Below, piece after piece: positions 27,104 through 35,288 of a stretch of DNA of 64,000 bases (its first letter is position 1; each line of letters opens with the position of its first letter). A model generated the notes under the pieces. That model was not told the origin of the DNA, did no database searches, and worked only from the letters and a program-made list of their open reading frames with translations. The stretch lies in the NCBI GenBank assembly GCA_029719485.1, contig CP120722.1, positions 1,364,001 to 1,428,000 on the forward strand, in the 5' to 3' direction. This DNA comes from Kiritimatiellota bacterium B12222 (GTDB taxonomy: Bacteria; Verrucomicrobiota; Kiritimatiellia; SS1-B-03-39; UBA6053). Position numbers and translations under genes: made by a program.

Positions 27104-28384
27104 ATGTCCCGATTTATTGTACGAGGCGGACGCCCGCTCCATGGAAAGTTTACTCCGACAGGAAACAAGAATGCGGCCTTGCCCATGCTGGCCGCTTGTT
27201 TGCTGACAGATCAGGAAGTGATCTTAAGACGTGTGCCGAACATTGCAGATGTTCAGGTGATGTGTGATCTGCTGAGAACTTTAGGGGTTTCCGTAGTTCG
27301 GAAAGGGGATGTGGTCACACTCCGGGCCTCGGAAGTGGATCCTGATCAGTTGTCACCTGAGTTTTGTAAGCAAATCAGAGGATCCATTTTGTTGGCGGGT
27401 CCGTTGTTGGCCCGTTGCGGAAAAGTTCGCTTGGCGCCCCCTGGTGGAGATGTGATTGGACGCAGACGTTTGGATGCCCATTTACATGGGCTTGCTGAAA
27501 TGGGGGCGACCCTTAATTTTTCAGATCAAGGTCTGGAATTGAAAGCGACGCATTTACACCCTGCCGATTTATTATTGGATGAAGCCTCGGTGACCGCCAC
27601 TGAAAATTTAATTATGGCTGCGGCGGCTACACCAGGACGGCATGTGCTTTACAATGCGGCCTGTGAACCGCATGTGCAGGATGTGTGCCGCTTGGTGAAA
27701 GCCATGGGCGCCGGGGTGACGGGAATCGGAACCAATCGTTTAGTGATTGAAGGTTCTTCTTCATTGGGAGGGGCTGATGTGGCCTTGGGGCCTGATTATA
27801 TTGAGGCGGCAAGTTATGTGGCGGCGGCTGCGGTTACGGGAGGTTCCTTGCGCGTGTGTGATGTGCATGACCCTGAAGTGCATCGTGTGCTACATCGTTC
27901 TTTTGACCGCCTGGGAGCGGGCTGGGAAGTGGACGGGCACGATTGGGTGTATAAGGCGCGTGAAAAATTGCAGGTAGGAGATGATTTGGGGGGGGCGATC
28001 CCAAAAATCGAAGATGGAATTTGGCCGGCAACGCCTTCAGATATGATGAGTTTGTTGATTGTGGTGGCGACCAAAGCGGAAGGCAGTATTTTGTTTTTTG
28101 AAAAGATGTTTGAGAGTCGGATGGTATGGACCGATCGACTGATCAGCATGGGCGCCCGCATTGTGCAATGCGATCCACACCGGGTTTTGGTGAATGGGCC
28201 ATGTCAATTGAGTGGTTCCCATCAGACCAGTCCGGATATTCGTGCCGGCATGGCGTTGATCTTGGCTGCACTTTCTGCAGAAGGCGAGAGCATTATTGAA
28301 AACGCACAAATGATCGACCGGGGATATCAAGAAATGGATCAGCGACTGCGGGAACTGGGTGCAGAGATTAAGCGAGACTTGTGA
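27104..28384 (+). CDS. murA: UDP-N-acetylglucosamine 1-carboxyvinyltransferase, Asp variant
   Basis: MurA, 426 residues, transfers enolpyruvate from PEP to UDP-GlcNAc, the first committed step of peptidoglycan synthesis. The EPSP-synthase-like inside-out barrel is complete; Lys22 and Asn23 lie in the conserved N-K-N-A-A-L-P. The active-site loop reads P-P-G-G-D-V-I-G, with Asp116 (GAT at 27449-27451) where most MurA enzymes have the Cys alkylated by fosfomycin. Asp at this place occurs naturally in Mycobacterium and Chlamydia MurA and confers intrinsic fosfomycin resistance. It is the second gene of the glmS-murA operon. Confidence 0.97.
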   Translation: MSRFIVRGGRPLHGKFTPTGNKNAALPMLAACLLTDQEVILRRVPNIADVQVMCDLLRTLGVSVVRKGDVVTLRASEVDPDQLSPEFCKQIRGSILLAGPLLARCGKVRLAPPGGDVIGRRRLDAHLHGLAEMGATLNFSDQGLELKATHLHPADLLLDEASVTATENLIMAAAATPGRHVLYNAACEPHVQDVCRLVKAMGAGVTGIGTNRLVIEGSSSLGGADVALGPDYIEAASYVAAAAVTGGSLRVCDVHDPEVHRVLHRSFDRLGAGWEVDGHDWVYKAREKLQVGDDLGGAIPKIEDGIWPATPSDMMSLLIVVATKAEGSILFFEKMFESRMVWTDRLISMGARIVQCDPHRVLVNGPCQLSGSHQTSPDIRAGMALILAALSAEGESIIENAQMIDRGYQEMDQRLRELGAEIKRDL

Positions 28385-28398
28385 AGCGAAGATAGGGC

Positions 28399-29394
28399 TT
28401 AGGCCATTTTTTCAAAAGCGTCTTTGCTGATGTTGTATTTGAGGGCCTGACCTGAAATCCAGCGTTGGCATTCGTCGACCATGTATTCGCCCATGCGTCC
28501 GCACTCTCCGTGAATGGAGCCGGCGATATGGGGGGTGAGAAACACATGGGGCAAGGTGTATAAAGGCGAGTCTTTGACGGGAGGTTCCGGATAGGTGACA
28601 TCGAGTAATGCGGTAAGATCTGGACGCTTTTGCAGCACCTCGATCATTTCCGTTTCGTTGATGACAGCGCCACGGGAGGTGTTGATGAGGGTGCCGCCTT
28701 GAGGGATGGAGGCAATCAGTTTTCCGTTGACCATGCCTTCGGTTTCTTTGAGCCAAGGGGTGTGGAGGGAAACCACGCGGGCTTGTGAAAAAGCCGTTTC
28801 GAGGGAGACCAGTTCGACGCCAAGCTCTTTGGCGACTTCGGGGGGGCAAAAAGGATCGTAGGCGAGGACCTGTACATCCAACAATTTTAAAAATTCGGCG
28901 ACTTTTCGTCCGATGACTCCGAGGGAAATGAGGGAGACGGTGGTGCCGTAAGCGCCGCCTGCTTCAAAATGGGGAGGGTACACTTTTTGTTGAGCGTCCT
29001 TCATGAAGTTCGAAAGAAGCGGCACTTGTTTTAAGGCAAGAATAATTTGGGCGAAGGTAAATTCTGCGACGGGAACCGCATTGGCCATCCATGCAGAGCA
29101 AATGGGAAGAGAGGTGCTCCAAAAATAATCTGTGACCACGTATTTTAAACTGCCCGCGCCGTAGAGGACAATTTTTAGTTGAGGGAAAAGCGCGAGGGTT
29201 TCTTCGTTTAATTGAGGGGCACCCCAACCACTAAAGAGGATCTCAACTTCGCTGAGATCCTCTTTTAAATGGGGGAGATCCTCGGGGCAGCCTTCGGCCA
29301 CAATTTGGCATACCTTTGACATTTTTTCCCGTACAGCGGGTGGGTAAATTTTATCATGGTTGCCATTCCCGAGAATGAGGGCTGCTTTTTTCAT
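28399..29394 (-). CDS. D-isomer-specific 2-hydroxyacid dehydrogenase
   Basis: A 331-residue NAD(P)-dependent oxidoreductase. The Rossmann part carries L-G-V-I-G-R and, at the end of the next strand, Y-D-P, where the Asp favours NAD. The catalytic triad of the family is visible as Arg in N-T-S-R-G-A-V-I, Glu in Y-P-E-P-P and His in T-P-H-I-A-G-S. The substrate is not identifiable from sequence. It is the last gene of a three-gene operon with a TIM-barrel isomerase and a Gfo/Idh/MocA enzyme, suggesting catabolism of a sugar acid or inositol-like compound. It ends 14 bp from the convergent murA. Confidence 0.9.
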   Translation of the reverse strand: MKKAALILGNGNHDKIYPPAVREKMSKVCQIVAEGCPEDLPHLKEDLSEVEILFSGWGAPQLNEETLALFPQLKIVLYGAGSLKYVVTDYFWSTSLPICSAWMANAVPVAEFTFAQIILALKQVPLLSNFMKDAQQKVYPPHFEAGGAYGTTVSLISLGVIGRKVAEFLKLLDVQVLAYDPFCPPEVAKELGVELVSLETAFSQARVVSLHTPWLKETEGMVNGKLIASIPQGGTLINTSRGAVINETEMIEVLQKRPDLTALLDVTYPEPPVKDSPLYTLPHVFLTPHIAGSIHGECGRMGEYMVDECQRWISGQALKYNISKDAFEKMA

Positions 29395-29403
29395 GTCTCC
29401 CTG

Positions 29404-30231
29404 TTACATGCAATTGTCGTAAGCTTCCAGAATTTCTGCAAGATATTCGTGTTGGTCTCTCGCCCAGTGATGAGTGGAAAAGACTTCCACTTCGATATCC
29501 CCACGGTAATTCGCGGCGTCCATCCAGCCTCTGATTTCTTTGATATCAATGACGCCTTCGCCCATGAGACCCCGATCCTGCAAGGTGTCGGATTGCTCTA
29601 CTTTCCAATCGCAAATATGAAAGGCGTGTAACCAGTCTTTTTGGCTACAAGCGATGATTTCCTGTTCGAGGGCATCATCGGACCAAACGTGATAGACATC
29701 CAAAGCGATGCCCACATGGTTTTCACCACTACCGTTGAGCTGTTCGCACATCCGGCGGGCTTGCGCCATGGTATTGACCGCAGAGCGGTCTGCAGCATAG
29801 ATGGGATGCAGGGGTTCGATCGAGAGCTTAATTCCTGCCGCTTTGGCGTAGGGAAGGACGGCGGCAATGCCATCCTGAATTTGTTTGCGGGATTCCTTGA
29901 GGGATTGTCCGGGGACGGCCCCGCAGACCAGCACGATGGCGGGTGCGCCGAGGGCTACGGCTTCGTCCACTATTTGTTTATTCTCGTCGATCGCCTTTTG
30001 CCGACCTGCGGCATCCTTGGCGGGGAAAAAACCTCCCCGGCAGAGACTGGTGACGCGCAGGCCTGCGTCGTCCACCATTTTACGGGCGGCATCGAGGCCA
30101 ACGGGTTCAACGGCCTGCCGCCACAAGGTGATGGCAGGTACGTGGGCGGCGGCAAAGGCGCTGCAACATTCTTGCAGCGACCAAGGCTTCACGGTCATGG
30201 TGTGAATACCCAGGCGATCGCGATCAGACAT
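29404..30231 (-). CDS. sugar phosphate isomerase/epimerase-like TIM barrel
   Basis: A 275-residue protein of the xylose-isomerase-like TIM-barrel superfamily. Metal ligands are recognisable: Glu in S-I-E-P-L-H-P, Asp in A-L-D-V-Y-H, His in L-H-A-F-H-I-C-D and a Glu near the end in I-E-V-E-V-F-S. Relatives isomerise or epimerise keto-sugars or dehydrate inosose. The start codon shares one base with the stop of the upstream oxidoreductase (TAATG), so the two are translationally coupled. Confidence 0.9.
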   Translation of the reverse strand: MSDRDRLGIHTMTVKPWSLQECCSAFAAAHVPAITLWRQAVEPVGLDAARKMVDDAGLRVTSLCRGGFFPAKDAAGRQKAIDENKQIVDEAVALGAPAIVLVCGAVPGQSLKESRKQIQDGIAAVLPYAKAAGIKLSIEPLHPIYAADRSAVNTMAQARRMCEQLNGSGENHVGIALDVYHVWSDDALEQEIIACSQKDWLHAFHICDWKVEQSDTLQDRGLMGEGVIDIKEIRGWMDAANYRGDIEVEVFSTHHWARDQHEYLAEILEAYDNCM

Positions 30232-31397
30232 TACAGATCCTCCAGCTCAACCCAGCGGCGTTCTTCCCAGGATTTGAGGCCGGCTTCTGCCAGCTGTACC
30301 CCTTTGGCACCTTCGCGCAGACTCCAACGGAAAGGTTCGTCCAACGCTACGTGACGCAGGAAGAGTTCCCACTGAATTTTGAAAGCATTGTCGTATTCGC
30401 AGGCGTCGGGCACTTCGGTCCATCCATCGTAGAAATCGATGGGATTATCCACATCGGGATTCCAAACAGGTTTGGGGGTGGCGCTGACATGTTGTACTTT
30501 GCATCCGCGCAGACCGGCAACGGCCGTGCCTTTGGTGCCGTCGACTTGAACGGTGAGAAGGTCATCGCGGCGAACACGTACGTTCCAAGAGCTGTTGAAG
30601 TGACACAGGATGCCATTTTTCAGTTCGAAAGTGGAGTAGGCGCTGTCGTCAGCGGTACATTTGTAGGTGTTGCCTTGTTCGTCCACACGTTCTGGAATGT
30701 GAATGGCTCCGGTGGAGGAGACGGCTTTCACTTCACCAAAGAGGTTGTCGATCAAGTAGCGCCAATGGCAGAGCATATCGACCATCATGCCACCACCGTC
30801 TTCTTTACGATAGTTCCAGGAAGGACGTTGTGCAGGTTGATCAGGCACGAAGCCTTCAAAAACCCAATATCCAAATTCACCGCGAACGGAGAGGATTTCA
30901 CCAAAGAAGCCTTGGTCTTTGAGCATTTGCAGTTTGCGAAAGCCTGGCAACCACAGTTTGTCTTGGACCACTCCGTTTTTAAGGCCGGCATCTTCAACCA
31001 ATTGGGCTAAACGCAAGGCTTCGGAGGTTTCTACCGCGGTAGGTTTTTCGCAGTAAATGGCCTTACCGGCTTTTACAGCTTTTTCTACAAATCCTGCGCG
31101 TTGGAGGGTGCCGGAGGCATCAAAGAAAATTTCGTAAGAGGGGTCGGCGAGGGCGGCGTCAACGTCTGTTGACCACTCGAGGGTGCCGGTTTGTTCGTCG
31201 GAAAGACGATCAGAAAGGTTTTTAAGTTTGTTGGGGTTACGACCTGTGAGGAGGGGGCGGGGCATCAATGTGAGCTCGTCGCTTACGCGAACACCGCCCT
31301 GTTTGATGATGGCAAGGATGGAACGAATCAGATGTTGATTGGTTCCCATGCGTCCAGTGACGCCGTTCATGATAATACCGATATGTTGTGTTTCCAT
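30231..31397 (-). CDS. Gfo/Idh/MocA family oxidoreductase
   Basis: A 388-residue NAD(P)-dependent dehydrogenase. The Rossmann start is longer than usual (I-G-I-I-M-N-G-V-T-G-R-M-G) with an insert before the second strand. The family's E-K-P motif is present in Y-C-E-K-P-T-A-V, and a G-G-G-M-M-V-D-M-L-C-H-W segment holds the catalytic His region. It is the first gene of the operon running to 28399, divergent from a GntR regulator with a palindrome between them. This context suggests substrate-induced sugar or sugar-acid oxidation. Confidence 0.92.
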   Translation of the reverse strand: METQHIGIIMNGVTGRMGTNQHLIRSILAIIKQGGVRVSDELTLMPRPLLTGRNPNKLKNLSDRLSDEQTGTLEWSTDVDAALADPSYEIFFDASGTLQRAGFVEKAVKAGKAIYCEKPTAVETSEALRLAQLVEDAGLKNGVVQDKLWLPGFRKLQMLKDQGFFGEILSVRGEFGYWVFEGFVPDQPAQRPSWNYRKEDGGGMMVDMLCHWRYLIDNLFGEVKAVSSTGAIHIPERVDEQGNTYKCTADDSAYSTFELKNGILCHFNSSWNVRVRRDDLLTVQVDGTKGTAVAGLRGCKVQHVSATPKPVWNPDVDNPIDFYDGWTEVPDACEYDNAFKIQWELFLRHVALDEPFRWSLREGAKGVQLAEAGLKSWEERRWVELEDL

Positions 31398-31405
31398 AAT
31401 CGTAT

Positions 31406-31417
31406 ATCATATATGAT
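31406..31417. promoter_or_regulatory. palindromic operator between the GntR gene and the Gfo/Idh operon
   Basis: ATCATATATGAT is a perfect 12-bp palindrome 9 bp upstream of the start codon of the oxidoreductase and 34 bp before the probable GntR start. Short AT-rich palindromes are the usual targets of FCD-type GntR regulators. The short 53-bp divergent gap means one bound dimer could control both directions. That GntR binds here is inference. Confidence 0.6.
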
Positions 31418-31450
31418 TGCAATTTGCTGTCAAGTGTGGATAATGTCAAA

Positions 31451-32092
31451 ATGAATTCACGGCAAAAAGTACTCACAAAACAGCAAGCAGCATATCGAAA
31501 AATACGTTCAGGTATCATGAGCGGTGCACTTCCTCCCTCTACCCGACTGGTCATCGACAAGATTGCCGCGGAGCTTGAGGTAAGTGCTATTCCCGTACGC
31601 GAAGCGCTCAGTCAGCTCGAAAAAGAAGGGTTGGTTGAGATTCGTCCGCATGCAGGGGCGATTGTTACCGACATTCCTGAATCAGCGGTTGAAGAGATTT
31701 TCGCATTATTAGAAGTGTTGGAAACGGTGAGCTGTCGTTTGGGAATTAAAAAGCTCAGTCACTCTGCATTGAACACGCTCACGGGTCTCGCTATACAAAT
31801 GGAAGCCACGGATGATGAAGAAAAGTGGCTCACGTTAAATCGAAGCTTTCATCAAAGTCTCCCCCGTTTGGCGGGGCTTCCTCGCATTGAGGAACAAATG
31901 ATTCGGGTGGGAGAGAATTGGGAGCGTTTGCGTCGGTTACGTTTTGCGGATCGTCAGGGCGAAGATTTGGATCGGGCCAATCAGCAACATCGCGCATTTT
32001 TGAAAGCCTTGGAAGAGAAAGATGTAGAAACGGCAGAGAAGCTTACTCAACAACACAATCGCGAAGCGCTTGGACTATACATATCGGAGTAA
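31451..32092 (+). CDS. GntR-family transcriptional regulator (FCD type)
   Basis: A 213-residue regulator. The N-terminal winged helix-turn-helix shows I-R-S-G-I-M-S-G-A-L-P-P, then I-A-A-E-L-E-V-S and P-V-R-E-A-L-S-Q-L-E-K-E-G-L-V, the standard GntR signature. The C-terminal all-helical domain has the FCD layout, with N-R-S-F-H and H-R-A-F-L-K-A-L as metal- or ligand-contact segments. The ATG at 31451 is preferred over a TTG at 31424. It is divergent from the operon it probably controls; the inducer is likely the substrate of that operon. Confidence 0.9.
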   Translation: MNSRQKVLTKQQAAYRKIRSGIMSGALPPSTRLVIDKIAAELEVSAIPVREALSQLEKEGLVEIRPHAGAIVTDIPESAVEEIFALLEVLETVSCRLGIKKLSHSALNTLTGLAIQMEATDDEEKWLTLNRSFHQSLPRLAGLPRIEEQMIRVGENWERLRRLRFADRQGEDLDRANQQHRAFLKALEEKDVETAEKLTQQHNREALGLYISE

Positions 32093-32098
32093 ACGCAG

Positions 32099-32833
32099 AT
32101 GAAAAAGATGATCCTTATGTTCATGTTCGTAGGCGTGGGCCTCCTTCAGGCCGAAACGCCTTGGACGGTGATTGTTGAAGGCGGGCCTGTTTGGTTTTCT
32201 CGAAACGATGTGGCGGTGCCGGGGGATGCAGGAACACAATTTAATTTGTTGGATTTGACGGGGGATGGTCCGGATTTGGCGGCGCGTCTCATGGTGGAGA
32301 GGCGCATTAACAAGCGGCATCATGTCCGGTTAACCTTGGCTCCGATTTCGGCAGAAGGAACCGGAACTTTGAGTCAGGATGTGCTGTTTAAGTCTACGGT
32401 ATTTACACCGGATGCGCCCACCAAAGCGGTGTATGAGTTTAATACCTACCGGTTGGGGTATCGATATGATTGGCGGGATGATGAAAAATGGGAGCTGGGT
32501 GCGGGAGTTTCGTTATTGTTGCGCGATGCGAAGATTCAGTTGTCTCAAGGGGGGGTAACGGAAACGGAAGAAGATTTAGGGCTGGTTCCTTTACTGAATT
32601 TTTATACACGTTACTCTTTAAATCAAGAGCTGGCACTGGTGTTTGATTTACTGGGTGCCGCGGCACCGCAAGGGCGTGCGATTGATGCCGGATTGTTTTT
32701 GCGCTGGCAGGGGAACGAGGACTGGTTTACGTCTTTGGGCGTTCGAAGTATCGAAGGCGGTGCCGATAATGATAGCGTGTATACTTTTGCCTGGCTGACC
32801 ACGGTTGCGTTACAAGTGGGATACACGTTTTAA
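32099..32833 (+). CDS. secreted beta-rich protein, likely outer-membrane barrel
   Basis: A 244-residue protein with an N-terminal signal peptide (cut near A-E-T, about residue 20). The rest alternates polar and hydrophobic residues in strands with aromatic girdles and ends V-G-Y-T-F, the C-terminal Phe typical of barrels inserted by BamA. No named family recognised. It begins 6 bp after the GntR stop, so may be co-transcribed with it. A decayed copy lies at 33870. Confidence 0.65.
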   Translation: MKKMILMFMFVGVGLLQAETPWTVIVEGGPVWFSRNDVAVPGDAGTQFNLLDLTGDGPDLAARLMVERRINKRHHVRLTLAPISAEGTGTLSQDVLFKSTVFTPDAPTKAVYEFNTYRLGYRYDWRDDEKWELGAGVSLLLRDAKIQLSQGGVTETEEDLGLVPLLNFYTRYSLNQELALVFDLLGAAAPQGRAIDAGLFLRWQGNEDWFTSLGVRSIEGGADNDSVYTFAWLTTVALQVGYTF

Positions 32834-32872
32834 TATCCCTTTGGGGATGCGCAGTCGCGGTGGGGAACTCTG

Positions 32873-33739
32873 CTAAGTACTGGGAGCTTCGGTAGGTTTC
32901 TCGGACGTTCCTGCAAAAATTTCCGGATATTTTTCAGGGTTGAGGAAGATCTTTTTGAACAGGCGAATGGTATGGGAGAGGTGTGCACCATCACCATAGC
33001 GATGATCAAAGGTGAAGCTAAGGGTCACGGTTTTCCGGGGGACGACTTGATCGCCTTCCACCACGGCTGAAAGCTTGGGTTTACCAATGCCAATGAAAAA
33101 GGGGCAACGCGTATAGGGGGAGAGGGGGATGAAGGCATTATCGATGCCGAGGGCGCCGATATTGGTGATCATCACGGAGCCAAAGGTATCCTTGGCCAGT
33201 CCGAGTCGCGGAAAAGACAAATTGAGGGTGAATTGCACAAACTCTTTGAACAACAGGATGGGCATGAGTAGTTTTGTGGGGAGGGGATCCACCACTTGTT
33301 GCACTTTGATGTGTTCGGGATCGCGATTTCGTCGCAAATCATCCACGCGTTGTTTTGAAAAGGAAGCCAGTTCGGAAATGGCTCTTTTGTCTGCATTGCG
33401 AATGATGAAGCCGGAGAGGTCTTTCCCTTTATTGCTTTTGATTAAGGTGGTGATAAACACATCGACTTCTTTGCGTTGGTATAAGTTTCCCCAACGGAGC
33501 ACCGAGTTGATTTCCGGATAGCGGTGAAGGCAATGGGCAATGATTTTGGTGACGTAGTGGGTGAGGGTCAGCGGGGTATCGTCGGCTGTTGTCTCCAGAA
33601 AGGCGAGTGCAGATTCTACGGGCAATTCGAGGGTGGCATAGATGCTGGGATCACGCGGATGCTTCCAGCTCGCAATAGAGATTTTTCGATAACTTGTGAG
33701 CTCTATTTTTTTGCCAAAATCGATATTTGTTTTTTTCAT
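32873..33739 (-). CDS. stand-alone 2-oxoacid dehydrogenase E2-like acyltransferase domain
   Basis: A 288-residue protein matching only the catalytic (CAT-like) domain of lipoamide acyltransferases. The catalytic segment F-D-H-R-Y-G-D-G holds the essential His and Asp, and V-M-I-T-N-I-G-A-L-G precedes it as in E2 proteins. There is no lipoyl domain and no E1- or E3-binding domain, and no dehydrogenase genes adjoin it. It may be an acyltransferase with a free acyl-CoA substrate. It lies in opposite orientation between two copies of the barrel-like gene. Confidence 0.85.
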   Translation of the reverse strand: MKKTNIDFGKKIELTSYRKISIASWKHPRDPSIYATLELPVESALAFLETTADDTPLTLTHYVTKIIAHCLHRYPEINSVLRWGNLYQRKEVDVFITTLIKSNKGKDLSGFIIRNADKRAISELASFSKQRVDDLRRNRDPEHIKVQQVVDPLPTKLLMPILLFKEFVQFTLNLSFPRLGLAKDTFGSVMITNIGALGIDNAFIPLSPYTRCPFFIGIGKPKLSAVVEGDQVVPRKTVTLSFTFDHRYGDGAHLSHTIRLFKKIFLNPEKYPEIFAGTSEKPTEAPST

Positions 33740-33869
33740 GGGTGGTTTTTTTGTAGTGGACGAAAGTTATAGGAAAGGGAGGGGTGATGGCGAGTTAAAA
33801 GCAGAGCAGGTTCTTGAAGCAGGATGAAATACCATCGTAATGATAACCTCTCCATTTTATCATGTGTTT

Positions 33870-34435
33870 ATGAAAATATTTTTATACCTTTTGCTTGGGT
33901 TGTTTGCAGGGCGTGTATTTGGGGAAGGTGAACCTTGGAGTGTCACCCTCGAAGAATGCCCCGTGTGGTTTTCTCGAAATGAATTAGCGGTGCCGGGGGA
34001 CACAGGTACTCTGTTTAATCTGTTGGAACTGACGGGGGATGGGCCTGATTTCGCGAGTCGTTTGATGGTGGATCGACGCATCAATAAACGGCACCATGTA
34101 CGCCTGACTTTGGCACCGATTGCGGTAGAGGGAACCGGAACCCTCAACGAAGATGTGCTTTTCCGTTCGACGACCTTTACGCCCGATTTCCCTGTTAAAT
34201 TTTTATGCCCGCTATTCCATTAATCATGATGTATCACTGGTGTTTGATGTATTGGGCGCCGCCTCCCCGCAAGGGCGCGCTATTGATGCCGGTTTGTTCC
34301 TGCGCTGGCAAGGAGAAGGGGATTGGTTTACCGCTCTGGGGGCTACGGAGCATTGAAGGAGGTGCGGACAATGATGCGGTTTACACCTTTGCTTGGTTGA
34401 CTACCGCGGCTTTACAGGTGGGATACATATTTTGA
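33870..34435 (+). pseudogene. decayed paralogue of the barrel-like gene at 32099
   Basis: The first 100 residues (signal peptide, P-V-W-F-S-R-N-E-L-A-V-P-G-D, then I-N-K-R-H-H-V-R-L-T-L-A-P) match the 32099 protein almost throughout. After F-T-P-D, about 175 bp are missing relative to the intact gene, and the sequence continues in another frame with L-L-N-F-Y-A-R-Y-S. A second frame change follows at a G5 run near 34337, after which R-S-I-E-G-G-A-D-N-D and the terminal barrel strand return. One internal deletion plus a one-base G insertion explain both breaks. Confidence 0.85.
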
Positions 34436-34538
34436 GTGCGACAGCGATCCTTAAAGAAGCGCTGCCGACGTAGGTTTCGAATTTTCTGAAAATGTATTGA
34501 GGCGTCTGGCACTGAAAACAAGAGTTGGACGTCCGTCT

Positions 34539-35273
34539 TCAGTCCTTCAGGATCGTATTCAGAGCCGTGGCTCTGCGCCGGGTGAAGATGTTTAAAATAT
34601 GTTCCTTTGTACGGACGTCGTTCTCCGCTCTGTATCGTTCTGTTTCGTTTCCCGCACTGTAGAGGCGGGTATAAGCTTCGTTAAGTTGCTTTTCATAGGC
34701 CGCGATCACATCGTCGTACTCATCTTTGATCTTTTCTTCTTCTGTACGGGGGTCAGGGTCGCCTTTCGATGGTTTGGGCTGCTGCCATTTCAAATTTTCA
34801 TCAAGAAAGTTTATATTTTCCACGAGCGCCTCATCCGTAAAGGCGATTTCCACTACCCCATCTGGAGTATTGAGGTAAATCCATTCGCCCCTGGACCACT
34901 CGATCTTGATCGGACCTGCTTGAATAAAAAGGACACTTGGAAGCACCTTCCCTTGATCGTCGGTAGCTTTTTGACGGTAATTTTCAAAAACTTCTCCACT
35001 TCCGAATTTTACGGATTCGTTGGTGAAGCTACCCGAGTTATCTGATTGTGCATACCATATGTAGGAGACGCCGCCATCCCCTTTTTGTATTTTTGATTCC
35101 AGTTTTACTGCCACAACCTCCTCTCCTCGGCGGAGCAGGAAAAATTTCCCGATGGGGGCTCTGCCTGCTTGACCCGGCACCACTCCTGGAGGTGTGGGGA
35201 AATGTTCTTCGACGGCAGTGGTGGGTAGAAAAGAGAAAAGGAGAAATGCAAAGAGCAGTTTTCTTAGAGTCAT
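34539..35273 (-). CDS. secreted protein of unknown function
   Basis: A 244-residue protein with a signal peptide (core L-L-F-A-F-L-L-F-S-F-L). Residues 40-150 look beta-rich (V-A-V-K-L-E-S-K-I, W-I-Y-L-N-T-P-D-G-V-V) and the last 70 form a charged, probably coiled-coil helix (E-E-E-K-I-K-D-E-Y). I recognise no family. The ATG at 35273 is preferred over a TTG nine bases upstream. It lies 15 bp after rpoN in the same direction and may share its transcript. Confidence 0.6.
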   Translation of the reverse strand: MTLRKLLFAFLLFSFLPTTAVEEHFPTPPGVVPGQAGRAPIGKFFLLRRGEEVVAVKLESKIQKGDGGVSYIWYAQSDNSGSFTNESVKFGSGEVFENYRQKATDDQGKVLPSVLFIQAGPIKIEWSRGEWIYLNTPDGVVEIAFTDEALVENINFLDENLKWQQPKPSKGDPDPRTEEEKIKDEYDDVIAAYEKQLNEAYTRLYSAGNETERYRAENDVRTKEHILNIFTRRRATALNTILKD

Positions 35274-35288
35274 GGTAGGCAAAATTTC

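Noticed and set aside
34440..34475. Hairpin CGACAGCG...CGCTGCCG as terminator of the barrel pseudogene
   Set aside because: The stem has a mismatch and no T run follows on either strand.
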